Assembly (NCBI RefSeq): GCF_010747475.1
Contig: NZ_VSLZ01000001.1
Span: 186,001-250,000, forward strand
Reading direction: 5' to 3'
DNA: 64,000 nt
Origin: Halorussus sp. MSC15.2
Lineage (GTDB): Archaea > Halobacteriota > Halobacteria > Halobacteriales > Haladaptataceae
Part shown: positions 47,675 through 57,550 of the stretch, in pieces
Numbering within the stretch: position 1 is the first letter of the stretch
Layout: every line of letters begins with the position of its first letter
The notes under the pieces: model-generated
The model's input: only the letters and a program-made list of their open reading frames with translations
What the model was told of the DNA's origin: nothing
The model's database searches: none
Position numbers and translations under genes: made by a program

Positions 47675-47683
47675 GATATAAAT
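47675..47683 (-). promoter_or_regulatory. TATA box of the DUF460 gene
   Basis: ATTTATATC on the minus strand, centred 27 nt upstream of the GTG at 47652. This spacing supports the GTG as a leaderless start rather than the ATG at 47733, which lies upstream of the box. Confidence 0.65.
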
Positions 47684-47803
47684 CCGACGCGCAACCTCGG
47701 TTCCGGAGTGCGTTTCTCCCGTTCCGACACCACGGTATCGAGAGGCTACCGAGTTCGCGCGGTGCGCCGAAAAAGAAGCGGTCGGGAGTCGTTCGGAGTG
47801 CGA

Positions 47804-49828
47804 TTACGCGGCGGTAATCGGCGTCGCCGAAGCCTGCGTGATGGGTGCGAGGCTGTCGTGACCGTTCTTCTGGTGACCCTTCTTCTTCCCACCTTTCTTC
47901 TTCCCGTCCTTCTGGTGGCCCTTCTTCTGGCCCGAGTCGCTGGCCTCGAAGTCGGCGTTCAGGACCGAGTGCTCGAAGTAGACGCGCTCGTAGGCCGAGG
48001 TGTCGTACTCGCCGTAAATCTGGAGTTGACCGCCCTCACCCGCGAGCTTTCGGTACTCGGAGTTCTCGAAGCGGACTTTCACTCGGCCGTCTTCGAGCGA
48101 GACCGAATCGGCTTCGAGGTGCTCGCCGGAGTCGCCCCGGACCGCGTAGAAGCTACCGGTGACGACGTCAGTCGTGCCGTTCGGCGCGTCGAGGCTGACC
48201 GTGGCGGTGCCCTTCCGGACCGAGACCGACTGCACCTCGGTCACGGCGTCCACGCGCCGGATGCGGTCGGTGTCCTCGGGCGCGACGGGCGAGTTCTGCT
48301 GGATGTACTTCAGCAGGGCCGTCCCGTACAGCATGTGGCTCTCGCTGACGCGCGGCGCGTCTTCGAGGACCGACCCGTCCCAACCGGCCATGTAGGAGTT
48401 GACCGTCACGTTGTAGGTCTCGTCCTCGTCGAGGGGTTCGCCGTTGACCCACACGTCGCGGACGTAGCTCTCGTTCTCGTGGCCGACCCACTCGTAGGTC
48501 ACGCCGCTGACCTGCAACTGGGACTCCACGCCGTAGTTCTGGCCGGTCTCGCTCTCGAGCGTGACGACCTGACTGGCGAGCAGTTGCTCCAGTTCCGCGC
48601 CGGTCAGTTCCACCGTGACCAGCGTGTTGCTGAACGGCAGGATGTTGTACACGTCGCCGACCGTGACGTTACCGGGGCCGTAGACCTCGTTCGACCGAAT
48701 ACCGCCCGCGTTCGTGACGGCGACCTCCGCGCCGGTCTGGGAACGGAACGAGTCGGTAATCATGTTGCCCAGTGCGGTCTCGTCGTGGTAGTTCGAGGCG
48801 AACCGCGAGTCGAGTGCGACTTCGGTGCGCCCGGCTACGTCGTTGAGTCTCTCCTGCCGGGCCTCGGTGATGATGTTCGAGACCGTCTCGTTCTTGGACA
48901 CGTTCTCGGTCACGTCGAGGAGGCGACCGTTCCACGCCGTCACCTCGCCGTTCTCGACCGTGAGGTTGAGTTCCGCGACGTGTTCGGCGCGGGCCTCCGC
49001 CTCCATGATGACCGCACCGCCGGTCTCCTGTGGCGGATACTCGATTTCGTCGTCGCCGACCACGATGGCGTCCACGTTCTCGGTGGTGTTGGCGAGGGTC
49101 TTCGCCACGGGGACGCCGAGGTGGGCCGAGACGACCACGACGTCCACGTTCTTCTCCTGCTTGAGCATCGTGGCGTACTCGCTGGCGGTCTCCGAGTAGT
49201 TCCGGAGTTCGTAACCCTGCTGGTCGAAGTCCACGGCGGTTTTGGACTGTATCTTCTCGTCGGCGACGCCGACGATACCGACCTTCACGCCCTCGCGCTC
49301 GACGACGGTGTAGGGTTTCGTGCCGGGAATCGGCTCACCGGTCTCGGAGTCCACGATATTGGCCATCAGCCACGGGAACTCCGACTGCTGGCTGAAGTTC
49401 GCCACGGCGTCGAAGCCGTAGTCGAGGTCGTGATTCCCGATGACCTCGGCGGCCGGGTCGAGGACGTTCAGCGCCTTCACGGGCAGTCGCCACTGACTGA
49501 GCGGCGAGAGCGAGTGGGGGCTGACTTGGTCGCCGCCGCCGACCACCACGGTCGGGTTCTCGTGGGCGGCGCGACGCTGGTTTATCAGGTGGACCATCCG
49601 CGGGAACGTCCCGTCTTGGGCGGCCGCGGTCTGGATGTCGTTGTACGACAGGAGGGTCAGCGTCGTGCCCTCGCTCGTCGTGTTGTTCGTCGGAGCCTGC
49701 GCCGCGCTCGGGGCGGGCGTGGTACTCTCGGTTGCACTGTGCGACTCGGTAGCACCCGCCGCGACAGGTGGTACGGCACCTGCGACGACGAGACAGAGAA
49801 CCAGTAACAGCGATGCGGACTGACGCAT
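47804..49828 (-). CDS. Secreted 5'-nucleotidase/UshA-like metallophosphatase with Lys-rich tail
   Basis: This encodes 674 residues. A Sec signal (LLLVLCLVVAGAVPPVAAGA) precedes a metallophosphatase domain with LLSYNDIQTAA, GGGDQVSP and VIGNHDLDYGFD. The C-terminal 5'-nucleotidase domain has ALGNMITDSFRSQTGAEVAV and TNAGGIRS. It should release phosphate from nucleotides outside the cell. The metal motif is NDIQ, not the usual NDxHG. The C terminus has a striking Lys/Gly/His-rich stretch (KKKGGKKKGHQKNGH), the opposite of the acidic proteome. Confidence 0.9.
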   Translation of the reverse strand: MRQSASLLLVLCLVVAGAVPPVAAGATESHSATESTTPAPSAAQAPTNNTTSEGTTLTLLSYNDIQTAAAQDGTFPRMVHLINQRRAAHENPTVVVGGGDQVSPHSLSPLSQWRLPVKALNVLDPAAEVIGNHDLDYGFDAVANFSQQSEFPWLMANIVDSETGEPIPGTKPYTVVEREGVKVGIVGVADEKIQSKTAVDFDQQGYELRNYSETASEYATMLKQEKNVDVVVVSAHLGVPVAKTLANTTENVDAIVVGDDEIEYPPQETGGAVIMEAEARAEHVAELNLTVENGEVTAWNGRLLDVTENVSKNETVSNIITEARQERLNDVAGRTEVALDSRFASNYHDETALGNMITDSFRSQTGAEVAVTNAGGIRSNEVYGPGNVTVGDVYNILPFSNTLVTVELTGAELEQLLASQVVTLESETGQNYGVESQLQVSGVTYEWVGHENESYVRDVWVNGEPLDEDETYNVTVNSYMAGWDGSVLEDAPRVSESHMLYGTALLKYIQQNSPVAPEDTDRIRRVDAVTEVQSVSVRKGTATVSLDAPNGTTDVVTGSFYAVRGDSGEHLEADSVSLEDGRVKVRFENSEYRKLAGEGGQLQIYGEYDTSAYERVYFEHSVLNADFEASDSGQKKGHQKDGKKKGGKKKGHQKNGHDSLAPITQASATPITAA

Positions 49829-49930
49829 GCAGCAGTAAAACGGTAGATGATGGAGATAAAACTAGCTATTTACCTACCATTAGTCAATAGAGTTCAGGGA
49901 AATCATTTGGCCGGAAAATGTAGAATGGAA

Positions 49931-50856
49931 TTACTCGTCGGAGAACGGAACGTCGAGCGTCTCGCCGTCGTCCGGAACGAACGCGTTCCCGTCGAACGCT
50001 CGCGGGCCTCCGCGAGGTGGTCGGACACGTCCCCGGCGTAGCGCGAAGAGATGTGAGTCAGCGCGAGGCGTTCGGCGTCGGCCCGCCTCGCGATTTCCGC
50101 GGCCTGCCGCGCCGTCGAGTGGCCGGTGGTGGCGGCGCGGTCGGCGCGGTCCTCGGCGAAGGTGGCGTCGTGAATCAGCAGGTCCGCGTCCGCGGCGACT
50201 TCGGCGACCGTTGAACTCGGTCTGGTGTCGCCGGTGTAGACGACCGTCCGACCGGGTCGAGCGTCGCCGACCACCTGCTCGGGTTCCACGACGGTGCCGT
50301 CGTCGAGTTCGACCGGGTTCCCCTCGTGGAGTTGCGAGAACTTCGGGCCGACCGGAACTCCCAACTCCTCGGCCTTCTCGCGGTCGAACCGACCCTTGCG
50401 GTCGTCCTCGACGAGGGCGTAGCCCAGCGAGTTGGTGTCGTGGTCGGTCCGGTACGTCCGGACCTCGTAGTCGTCGCGTCGGACTGCGGCCTCGTCGGGT
50501 CCGACGCCGTAGACGTGGACCGGGAACGAGGGCTGGTTGTCGGCGGCGTGGACGAGCGCGTCGATGTCCTCCTCGGTTCCGGCGGGCGCGTAGATGGACA
50601 GCGCCTCGTCCCGGTCGTTGAAATCGAGCGTCTGAACCAGACCCGGCAGTCCGAGTACGTGGTCGCCGTGGAGGTGCGTGACGAAGATATCCGAGATGGT
50701 GAACCCGGTGCCGAAGCGCATCATCTGGCGCTGGGTCCCCTCGCCCGCGTCGAACAACAGTCGGTCCCCGTCCCGGTTGACCAGCACCGAACTCGGGTTC
50801 CGCTCTGTAGTCGGCACTGCCCCGCCGGTTCCGAGAAAGGTAACGCGCATCGACAT
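49931..50856 (-). CDS. rnz: Ribonuclease Z, frame broken near the C terminus
   Basis: From ATG 50856 the frame shows FLGTGGAVPTTERNPSSVLV, DIFVTHLHGDHVLGLPGL (metal site), VVYTGDTRPSS, DLLIHDATFAED and LALTHISSRYAGD, the RNase Z signature. After LAEARE the given frame reads Ser/Arg-rich noise to about 49903. Adding one base near 49999 restores AFDGNAFVPDDGETLDVPFS and a stop TAA at 49931-49933. The enzyme trims the 3' end of tRNA precursors. Confidence 0.9.
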
Positions 50857-51079
50857 CCTCGGGAGTACCTCGGAGAGCGCGTGGGAAAGCGCCTTCGAAA
50901 TCCGAGGGGGTACGCCAAGTTACCTCGGGGGAAACAGCGTGTTTCGACCGACGCCGCGCGACCGAAATCGAAGGATAGTCCCGGCCTAATGCGCCGTATC
51001 TGGCTGTTACGCGCGTGAACAGTCGCGTCCGTTTATTCTCGGACTCGTCGTCCGGTACTTTGCGGAATGGGGGTTACAC

Positions 51080-52684
51080 ATGACACGTAATAGCAGGACG
51101 TTTAGTGCCGTCTTCATGGCGGTGCTGTTGATTTTAGCGAGTGGTACAGCCGTATCGCTCGCAGTGACGAGTAATTCGGCATCGGACGCCGGGACGAACG
51201 CGGCGTCGGTGCAGGAGACGACTACGAGGGCGGCGGACGAACCGGCGGAGCAGCAGCAGGCGAACGTCACGATAAACGAGCAACAGACCGAAGGCGAGCA
51301 GGTCGTCATCGAGTCGGCGACCCTACCGGAGGGCGGCTTCATCGCCATCCACGATAGCTCGTACCAAGACGCTCCGCTGTCGAGCGTCCTCGGGAACTCG
51401 GTCTACCTCGAAGCCGGGACCCACGAGAACGTGACCGTCACGCTCGCGCGGCCCATCAGCGAGACCCAGACGCTCGTCGCCATGCCGCATCTGGACACCA
51501 ACAACAACCAGGTGTACGACTTCGTCCTCTCGACCGGCGAAATCGATGGCCCGTACACCGTTGACGGGCAGGCAGTGGTCGACGAAGCGAACGTGAGCGT
51601 CGCACAGGAGACGACGACCACGACCGAGGAGGCTGACGGTGAGACGACCACGACGACCGAGGTCGAGGACGAAGATGAGGCTACGACCGAAGTCGAGGAC
51701 GAAGATGAGGCTACGACCGAAGTCGAGGACGAAGACCAGCCAGCCGAGACGGAGCGCTTCGTCTTCCAGATAGAGCGGATGCACATCGACCGGTGGTCGT
51801 TCGTCATCGGTGACGAGGAAACGCCCGACCGGACCGAGACCGTCAGCAACATCAGTATCACCGACCGTCGGGTCACCATCAACCTGAGCGAGATTCTGCG
51901 TCAGAGCGCGGCCAACCAGCAGGAGGTCGGCCAGATGACGACGCAGAGTCCCGAACAGGTCGAGCAGATGATAGAGGAGAACATCTCCAAGGACATCCCG
52001 ACCGTCCGGTTCGTCATCACCGACGTCACTATCGAGAACGTCACGTTCGTCGTCACGGCTCCGGAGGACATCGAACTTCCGCAGCCGCCGATGATGACCA
52101 CGACGACGACTGAGGAGACGACCACGACGACCGAAGAGGAGACGACCACGACCACGACGACCGAAGAGGAGACGACCACGACCACAACGACCGAAACGGA
52201 GACGCCGACTGAGGAGACGACCACGACCACAACGACCGAGACAGAGACGCCGACTGAGGAGACCACCACGACTACGACCGAGACAGAGACGACCACGACG
52301 ACTACGGAGGCCCAAGTCGACTCCTTCAGGGTCTCTGGACTGGACGCGCCCGAGAGCGTGACGGCTGGCGAGACCATCGACGTGACGGCTACCATCTCGA
52401 ATCCTAACGACCAGCAGGTCACCCAATCCGTCGCGTTCCGACTCGAAGGAACCGTCGTCGGCCGTCAGACGGTCACGCTCGACGCGGGCGAGCAGACGAC
52501 CGTGACCTTCGAAGTCAGTACGGAGGGCATTCCTCCGGGACAGTACGTCCACGGGGTGTACACCCAGAACTTCGGTGAACTCGGTATCATCGTAATCGAG
52601 GAAGCGGCCGCGCAGACGACCACCCCCGCGGAAACCGAGACGCCCGCCGGTAACGAGACGACGACCACGACGACCGAAGCGTAG
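51080..52684 (+). CDS. Secreted DUF7282-like protein with acidic and Thr repeats
   Basis: This encodes 534 residues. A Sec signal (VFMAVLLILASGTAVSLA) is followed by a DUF7282-type domain (LPEGGFIAIHDSSYQDAPL, YLEAGTHENVTVTLARPISE, MPHLDTNNNQVYDFV). Three copies of EVEDEDEATT and then a second domain (RMHIDRWSFVIGDEET ... TVRFVITDVTIENVTF) follow. A long stretch of TTTTT/EE/ETETPTE repeats precedes a CARDB-like domain (VSGLDAPESVTAGETIDVTA). Probably a cell-surface protein; the Thr-rich linker is a likely glycosylation site. Confidence 0.82.
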   Translation: MTRNSRTFSAVFMAVLLILASGTAVSLAVTSNSASDAGTNAASVQETTTRAADEPAEQQQANVTINEQQTEGEQVVIESATLPEGGFIAIHDSSYQDAPLSSVLGNSVYLEAGTHENVTVTLARPISETQTLVAMPHLDTNNNQVYDFVLSTGEIDGPYTVDGQAVVDEANVSVAQETTTTTEEADGETTTTTEVEDEDEATTEVEDEDEATTEVEDEDQPAETERFVFQIERMHIDRWSFVIGDEETPDRTETVSNISITDRRVTINLSEILRQSAANQQEVGQMTTQSPEQVEQMIEENISKDIPTVRFVITDVTIENVTFVVTAPEDIELPQPPMMTTTTTEETTTTTEEETTTTTTTEEETTTTTTTETETPTEETTTTTTTETETPTEETTTTTTETETTTTTTEAQVDSFRVSGLDAPESVTAGETIDVTATISNPNDQQVTQSVAFRLEGTVVGRQTVTLDAGEQTTVTFEVSTEGIPPGQYVHGVYTQNFGELGIIVIEEAAAQTTTPAETETPAGNETTTTTTEA

Positions 52685-52835
52685 TTCCGGTCTGACGGGT
52701 CGCCCCTCGGAAGCGACACATATTTTACCATTTTCGGAGTTCAATACCGTTAAATCGCACGACGGAAGCGCCATCAGAACGGATACGAACGGCGGTGTGC
52801 TTTTATTAACCGCTGCTGAGTGCAGACGAACCGTC

Positions 52836-53768
52836 ATGGAACGATACGCTGCCGTTGGCATCGCAGTCATGTTGCTGCTCGCCGGATGTGTCGGCGGGCA
52901 GGGAGGAACGACCGCGTCGCCCACGACGGGTGACGCCGCGACGACAGTCGGCGAAACGACCGCTTCGAGCGACGATACGGCGTCGGGCGACGACGCGGCG
53001 TCGAGCGACGGCGGGAGCGCGGTGAACTTCTACGTGAGCGACGAGAAGAACGCGATGAGCGACTTCGCGCACCTGAACGTCACCATCTCGAAGGTCGGTC
53101 TCAAGGAGTCCGGCGGAAACTGGACGACCCACGACGTGAACGACCGCACGGTGGACCTGACCGAGTTGACGGGCGCGAACGCGACCCGACTCGGCACCTT
53201 CCCGGTCGAGAACCGGACCTACGAGACGGTCTTCGTCCACGTCAGCGAGGTGAACGGGACCCTGACCGGGGGCGAGCAGGTCCGGGTCAAACTGCCGAGC
53301 GAGAAACTCCAGATTCACCAGACGTTCTCGGTCGGCCCGAACCAGTCGGTCGATTACGTCTTCGACATCTCCGTGTTCAAGGCGGGCAAGAGCGGTAAGT
53401 ACATCCTCAAGCCGGTCATCAGCGAGTCGGGGACCGACAAGGAAATCGAAGACGTGGACGAGAAGGAAGACGACGAGAAGGAAGACAACGAGACGGTGAC
53501 GGACGCCGAGGAACTGAACGCGACCTTCGTCGGTAACGTCACTCGCGGAGAGAACGCCACCGTCTCGGTGACGCGCAACGGAACCGCCGTGGCGAACGCG
53601 ACGGTCTCGGTGAACGGCGAAATCGCAGGCGAGACCGCCGAAGACGGAACGCTGACCGTCGTAGTTCCCGACCGGAAGGAACTCGAAGTCGAAATCGAGA
53701 CCGAGGACGAGTCGGTGGAACTGAAGCGGACGTTCGGCGAGCAGAGCGGTCAAGGCAACGGTAACTGA
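52836..53768 (+). CDS. DUF4382-type lipoprotein
   Basis: About 310 residues from ATG 52836. A Sec signal with lipobox LLAGC is followed by a Thr/Ser/Asp-rich linker, then a DUF4382-like domain (VNFYVSDEKNAMSDFAHLNV and KVGLKESGGNW ... VDLTEL). A DEKEDDEKEDNETV acidic linker leads to a C-terminal beta-sandwich (NATVSVTRNGTAVANATVSV). TATA-like TTTTATTAAC lies about 30 nt upstream. Function unknown; surface-anchored. Confidence 0.85.
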   Translation: MERYAAVGIAVMLLLAGCVGGQGGTTASPTTGDAATTVGETTASSDDTASGDDAASSDGGSAVNFYVSDEKNAMSDFAHLNVTISKVGLKESGGNWTTHDVNDRTVDLTELTGANATRLGTFPVENRTYETVFVHVSEVNGTLTGGEQVRVKLPSEKLQIHQTFSVGPNQSVDYVFDISVFKAGKSGKYILKPVISESGTDKEIEDVDEKEDDEKEDNETVTDAEELNATFVGNVTRGENATVSVTRNGTAVANATVSVNGEIAGETAEDGTLTVVVPDRKELEVEIETEDESVELKRTFGEQSGQGNGN

Positions 53769-53977
53769 ACGCGACAACGCGGAACCGACAGCGGTCGGTG
53801 AACGGCACTTCGTTTTCAGCGGTGTAGCGGAGTCAGAGTACAGTAGATATCGCGTGCTGACTTACTGCGATACGCCTCGCTCACTAACTGTCAGTCGTGG
53901 GTGGAGTACGGGGTGGCTAATTTCCGCAGAGGCGATAGGTCTTTGTGTGTCAATCTCATGGTGTCGAGTGAATCGAC

Positions 53978-54247
53978 ATGCAACCGTGCCAAAACTGTCA
54001 GGCGGTCATCGACGAGTACATCTTGGACAAACAACTCGAACCCCTGCGCGACCTCACGGTCGACGACTTCAACCTCTGCGTCGACTGCGCGACCATCGTC
54101 GACGATGCGTGCGTGGAGTGCGGCGGCGCGGTCTACGTTCCCGACAGCGTGACTTCCACCCCCGATTACTGCCCGGCGTGCCGGTCCGACCATATCGAAC
54201 GCACCGGTCGGGACCCCGGTTGGAATCTCGACGCTCCGTCCTCCTGA
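53978..54247 (+). CDS. Small zinc-ribbon protein
   Basis: This encodes 89 residues with four pairs of cysteines: CQNC near the start, CVDC, CVEC and CPAC. These suggest two zinc sites. Haloarchaeal proteins of this sort have no assigned role (DUF7571-like). It probably binds nucleic acid or protein. Confidence 0.78.
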   Translation: MQPCQNCQAVIDEYILDKQLEPLRDLTVDDFNLCVDCATIVDDACVECGGAVYVPDSVTSTPDYCPACRSDHIERTGRDPGWNLDAPSS

Positions 54248-54362
54248 ACGGGCGTCTGCCGTTCAGGCCCGATACTTCGGTTCCCTTTTGCTTGCGGTCG
54301 CAGGTCTCGCGCCCCGGACCGGACCGACCGATTCTTACCCGCCGACCCCCTAGCCTGCACTA

Positions 54363-55436
54363 ATGGACGCGCCGCTGTGGACGGAACGGTACGCCCCTGA
54401 CCTCGCCGACCTCCCGCAACCGGAGGTTCGGGAGTACCTCCAGAAGGCCGTGAACGACCCGATAAACCTCGTTCTCCACGGCCCGCCCGGAGCGGGTAAG
54501 ACCGCGGCAGTGCGGGCGCTGGCCCGGGAGGCACACGAGGACCCGGAGAACGACCTGACGATACTCAACGTCGCGGACTTCTTCGACCGCACGAAGAAGG
54601 AGATTCGCAACGACCCGCGCTTCGAGCAGTTCCTGCAGGGAGAGACGGAGTTCTCCAAGCAGTTCAAGCGCGGGTCCGACCAGCGAAAGCAGTACAAGCG
54701 CCAGTGGTCGAAGCGCGACATGATAAACCACATCCTCAAGGAGTACGCGGGGTACGCGCCCTCTTCGGGCGAGTACCGGACGCTCGTCCTCGACAACGCC
54801 GAGGACATCCGCGAGGACTTCCAGCAGTCGCTTCGCCGGACGATGGAGCAGTTCCACGAGACGACCCAGTTCGTCATCACGACCCGACAACCGACGAAAC
54901 TCATCCCGCCCATCAAGTCGCGGTGCTTCCCGGTCGCGGTTCGCGCGCCGACGAACGACGAGATTGTCGAGGTGCTGAAGCGCATCGCGGACGCCGAAGG
55001 CGTCGAGTACGACGAGATGGGTCTCCACATCGTGGCCGGATACGCCGAAGGTAACCTCCGCGAGGCCATCCTGAGCGCCCAGACGCTCCACGAGAAGGAG
55101 GGCGAAATCACGAGAGAGACGGTCCAGACCGTCCGGGAAATCGGAATTCGGAACCGAATCGAGGAGATGCTCGACGCCGCGGAGGCGGGCGAGTTCAGCG
55201 ACGCCCGCAAGACGCTGGACGACCTGCTCGTGGACGAGGGGTACAACGGGCAGGAGGTCCTCCAGAAGGTGCTGACGGTCGCGCGCAACTCGAATCGGTA
55301 CACGGGCCGCGAGGAGGAACTCGCGGAACTGACCCGACTCGCGGGCGAAATCGACGCGGACCTCGCCGAGGGGTCCAGCGACCGGGTCCACCTCGGGCAC
55401 ATGCTCGCGGAACTCGGTGCGAAGGGCGAGGCGTAG
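54363..55436 (+). CDS. rfcC: Replication factor C small subunit-like clamp-loader ATPase
   Basis: This encodes 357 residues. APLWTERYAPDLADLPQPE, Walker A LHGPPGAGKTAAVRALARE, TLVLDNAEDIREDFQQSLRR (Walker B with Asn for the usual Glu) and IKSRCFPVAV (SRC motif) are RFC. Haloarchaea have two small subunits; this divergent type, with an insertion around FKRGSDQRKQYKRQWS, resembles RfcC. It loads the PCNA clamp. The symbol is assigned from resemblance. Confidence 0.88.
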   Translation: MDAPLWTERYAPDLADLPQPEVREYLQKAVNDPINLVLHGPPGAGKTAAVRALAREAHEDPENDLTILNVADFFDRTKKEIRNDPRFEQFLQGETEFSKQFKRGSDQRKQYKRQWSKRDMINHILKEYAGYAPSSGEYRTLVLDNAEDIREDFQQSLRRTMEQFHETTQFVITTRQPTKLIPPIKSRCFPVAVRAPTNDEIVEVLKRIADAEGVEYDEMGLHIVAGYAEGNLREAILSAQTLHEKEGEITRETVQTVREIGIRNRIEEMLDAAEAGEFSDARKTLDDLLVDEGYNGQEVLQKVLTVARNSNRYTGREEELAELTRLAGEIDADLAEGSSDRVHLGHMLAELGAKGEA

Positions 55437-55482
55437 CGACTCGGACCGAACGGTTTTCTGTCGGGACTTCGACACCCAGACG

Positions 55483-55791
55483 ATGGCCCTCCCGGACACC
55501 CTCGAACGAATCGGCGTCGTCGTCGTCGGAAGCGCGTTTCTGCTATCGCTCCCGACGAGCACACTCAGTTTCCTCGTGTACGGAATTGCCGATGCGCCGC
55601 GATTTCCCCTCTCTCTGTGGTTCCTCCCCGGACTCGTCGTCGGCCTCCTCGTGGCCGGCGACCGCCTCGCGGTCACGTACCACCAAATCTGGAAGTTCTC
55701 GTTCACGAGTTACTTCCTCGCCTCGCTCTTCTGGCTTGTCGGTACCTCCGAGTCGGCCGGGACGAACCGGACGCTCGCGGTCGGGTTGTGA
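55483..55791 (+). CDS. Small membrane protein, likely interrupted by an in-frame TGA
   Basis: From ATG 55483 the frame encodes 102 residues with three hydrophobic segments (VVVVGSAFLLSLPTSTLSFL, LWFLPGLVVGLLVAGD, FTSYFLASLFWLVGTS) and stops at TGA 55789-55791, right at the start of a fourth helix. The frame stays open beyond it for 27 more codons (LAAVGLGVVVARLRIRDLL) to TGA 55875. A TGG-to-TGA change (Trp to stop) or a sequencing error would explain it. Function unknown. Confidence 0.65.
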   Translation: MALPDTLERIGVVVVGSAFLLSLPTSTLSFLVYGIADAPRFPLSLWFLPGLVVGLLVAGDRLAVTYHQIWKFSFTSYFLASLFWLVGTSESAGTNRTLAVGL

Positions 55792-55905
55792 CTGGCCGCG
55801 GTCGGCCTCGGCGTCGTCGTGGCCAGACTTCGAATTCGCGACCTGCTCTCGACGGCGACCGATTCGTCCCCCTGACTCTTGACCCTCCCCTGCGAAACAC
55901 GTTCT

Positions 55906-56343
55906 ATGTCCAGACTCTCCGACACGCACATCCGGAATCGCTACCGCGTCCAACCGAACGACGCCAACAACTACGAGACGCTCCACGGCGGCGAACTGAT
56001 GAAGTGGATGGACGAAATCGGTGCCATGTCCGCGATGCGCTTCGCCGGCGAGACGTGTGTAACCGCGGGCGTGGACGACCTCTCGTTCCACCGCCCGGTC
56101 CCGGTCGGCGACATCGCCCTGATAGAAGCGTACGCCTACAGGGCGGGCAGGACCAGCGTCACGGTCCGCGTCCGGGCGTGGCGCGAAGACCCCAGAAGCG
56201 GTGACACCGAGCGCACCACCGAGTCGTCGTTCACCTTCGTCGCCATCGGCGAGGACGGGAAACCGGTCCCCGTCCCGGAACTGACGGTCGAGACCGACGA
56301 AGAGCGCGAACTGCGCGAAGAGGCGCTCGAAGCGGAACCGTAG
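55906..56343 (+). CDS. Hotdog-fold acyl-CoA thioesterase
   Basis: This encodes 145 residues from ATG 55906. YRVQPNDANNYETLHGGELMKWMDEIGAM is the BFIT/YciA-type hotdog active-site helix with the Asp and HGG motifs; DDLSFHRPVPVGDIALIEAY and RTTESSFTFVAI complete the fold. Hydrolyses acyl-CoA; substrate chain length unknown. Confidence 0.9.
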   Translation: MSRLSDTHIRNRYRVQPNDANNYETLHGGELMKWMDEIGAMSAMRFAGETCVTAGVDDLSFHRPVPVGDIALIEAYAYRAGRTSVTVRVRAWREDPRSGDTERTTESSFTFVAIGEDGKPVPVPELTVETDEERELREEALEAEP

Positions 56344-56389
56344 CCGTCCAGAGCGGGCGTCCGCGTCTCCGAACGCGCCCGAACAGGAA

Positions 56390-57409
56390 TCAGTCGAGAC
56401 CGACCGAATCCGCGTCCGCGTCGTCCAGCACCGTGATGTGGCGGACGAGCGACCGGTGAACTCGGCGCTCGAACTCCGCCTCGACGGTCCAGCCCTCCGC
56501 TCGGGCCTCGGCCGCCAGCGAGCGGTCGCCGACGACGACGGCCCTGCCGGCGACGCGCCGGGCCTCCGCGAGCGCGCCCGAGACGAGGTCGTCGAGGTCG
56601 AGGTTGGCGATTTTCGACTGCCTGCCGTAGGGCGCGTCGAACACCACGGCGTCGATGGAATCCTCGGAGAAGGGCAAGTGGGTCGCGTCGCCTTGCAGGG
56701 TGGCCCAGTCGGCGTCCGCGGGGAGGTAGTGGGCGAGATTCTCGGCCGCGCCGCGGGCCATCTTGCGCTGGGCGTCCGCGCCCAGCGGAGTCGCGCCGAC
56801 CAGTCCGGCCTCAATGAGAACGCCGCCGGTCCCGCACATCGGGTCGAGCAGGGTCGCGCCGGGCCGAGCGCCCGCGAGGTTCACCAGCGCGCGGGCCAGC
56901 AGAGGGTCCATCCCGCCGGGTTGGAAGAACGGCCGGTCGGTCGGCTTTCGGGTGCCGTAGTCGCGGACACTCTCGGTTTCGAGCCATCCGAGCAAGCAGG
57001 TGTCCGCCGAGAACAGGGCGCGAAGTTCGCGGTCGGGGTCGTCGAGGTCCACCGCGAAGCCCCGGTCCACGAGCGTCTGCCCGAGGACGCGTTCGGCGCG
57101 TTGAGTATCGACTCCGGCGGTCTCTCGTACGTCACGGGCGCGCACCGCCACCGTCTCCTTGCGGTTCGCGTCGGTCGCCTCGCGGTCGTGTTCGCCCGCT
57201 TCGAGCAGCACGCGGGCCGACTCGACGCTGGCGTCGGTCTTCCCGACCAACTCGCTCGCGCGGCGAGTGTACGCCAGAGTCCGCACGCGGTCGGTGACGG
57301 CGTTCGCGGTGGCGAGTCCGGGCGCGACGACTTCGACGCCGGTCGCGGCGCTCGCCGCCTCCGCGGCCGCGAACTCGTCGTCCTCTCCGGCTAGTTCGAG
57401 CGCGTACAC
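56390..57409 (-). CDS. tRNA (guanine(10)-N(2))-methyltransferase, TrmG10-type
   Basis: The N-terminal THUMP region (VYALELAGEDDEFAAAEAAS ... RRASELVGKT) is followed by a SAM domain with LLDPMCGTGGVLIEAGLVGA, VVFDAPYGRQSKIANLD (the catalytic DAPYG) and LVRHITVLDD. Archaeal Trm-G10 methylates guanosine 10 in tRNA. GTG 57409 is chosen because the conserved start is YALEL; an ATG at 57529 would add 40 non-conserved residues upstream. The true 5' end is unsure. Confidence 0.88.
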   Translation of the reverse strand: MYALELAGEDDEFAAAEAASAATGVEVVAPGLATANAVTDRVRTLAYTRRASELVGKTDASVESARVLLEAGEHDREATDANRKETVAVRARDVRETAGVDTQRAERVLGQTLVDRGFAVDLDDPDRELRALFSADTCLLGWLETESVRDYGTRKPTDRPFFQPGGMDPLLARALVNLAGARPGATLLDPMCGTGGVLIEAGLVGATPLGADAQRKMARGAAENLAHYLPADADWATLQGDATHLPFSEDSIDAVVFDAPYGRQSKIANLDLDDLVSGALAEARRVAGRAVVVGDRSLAAEARAEGWTVEAEFERRVHRSLVRHITVLDDADADSVGLD

Positions 57410-57550
57410 GGTGTATCGGACTCGGCGGTGGCTCTTGGGGGTTTCGTCTGCGCCGCGCTCGTCCGACGCACCGCCGTCCGAGAACGCCCTCACGGCGGGC
57501 GAATCCGATATTAAAACCCGCGAGACCATCTGTCAGGATGGAGTACCAAC

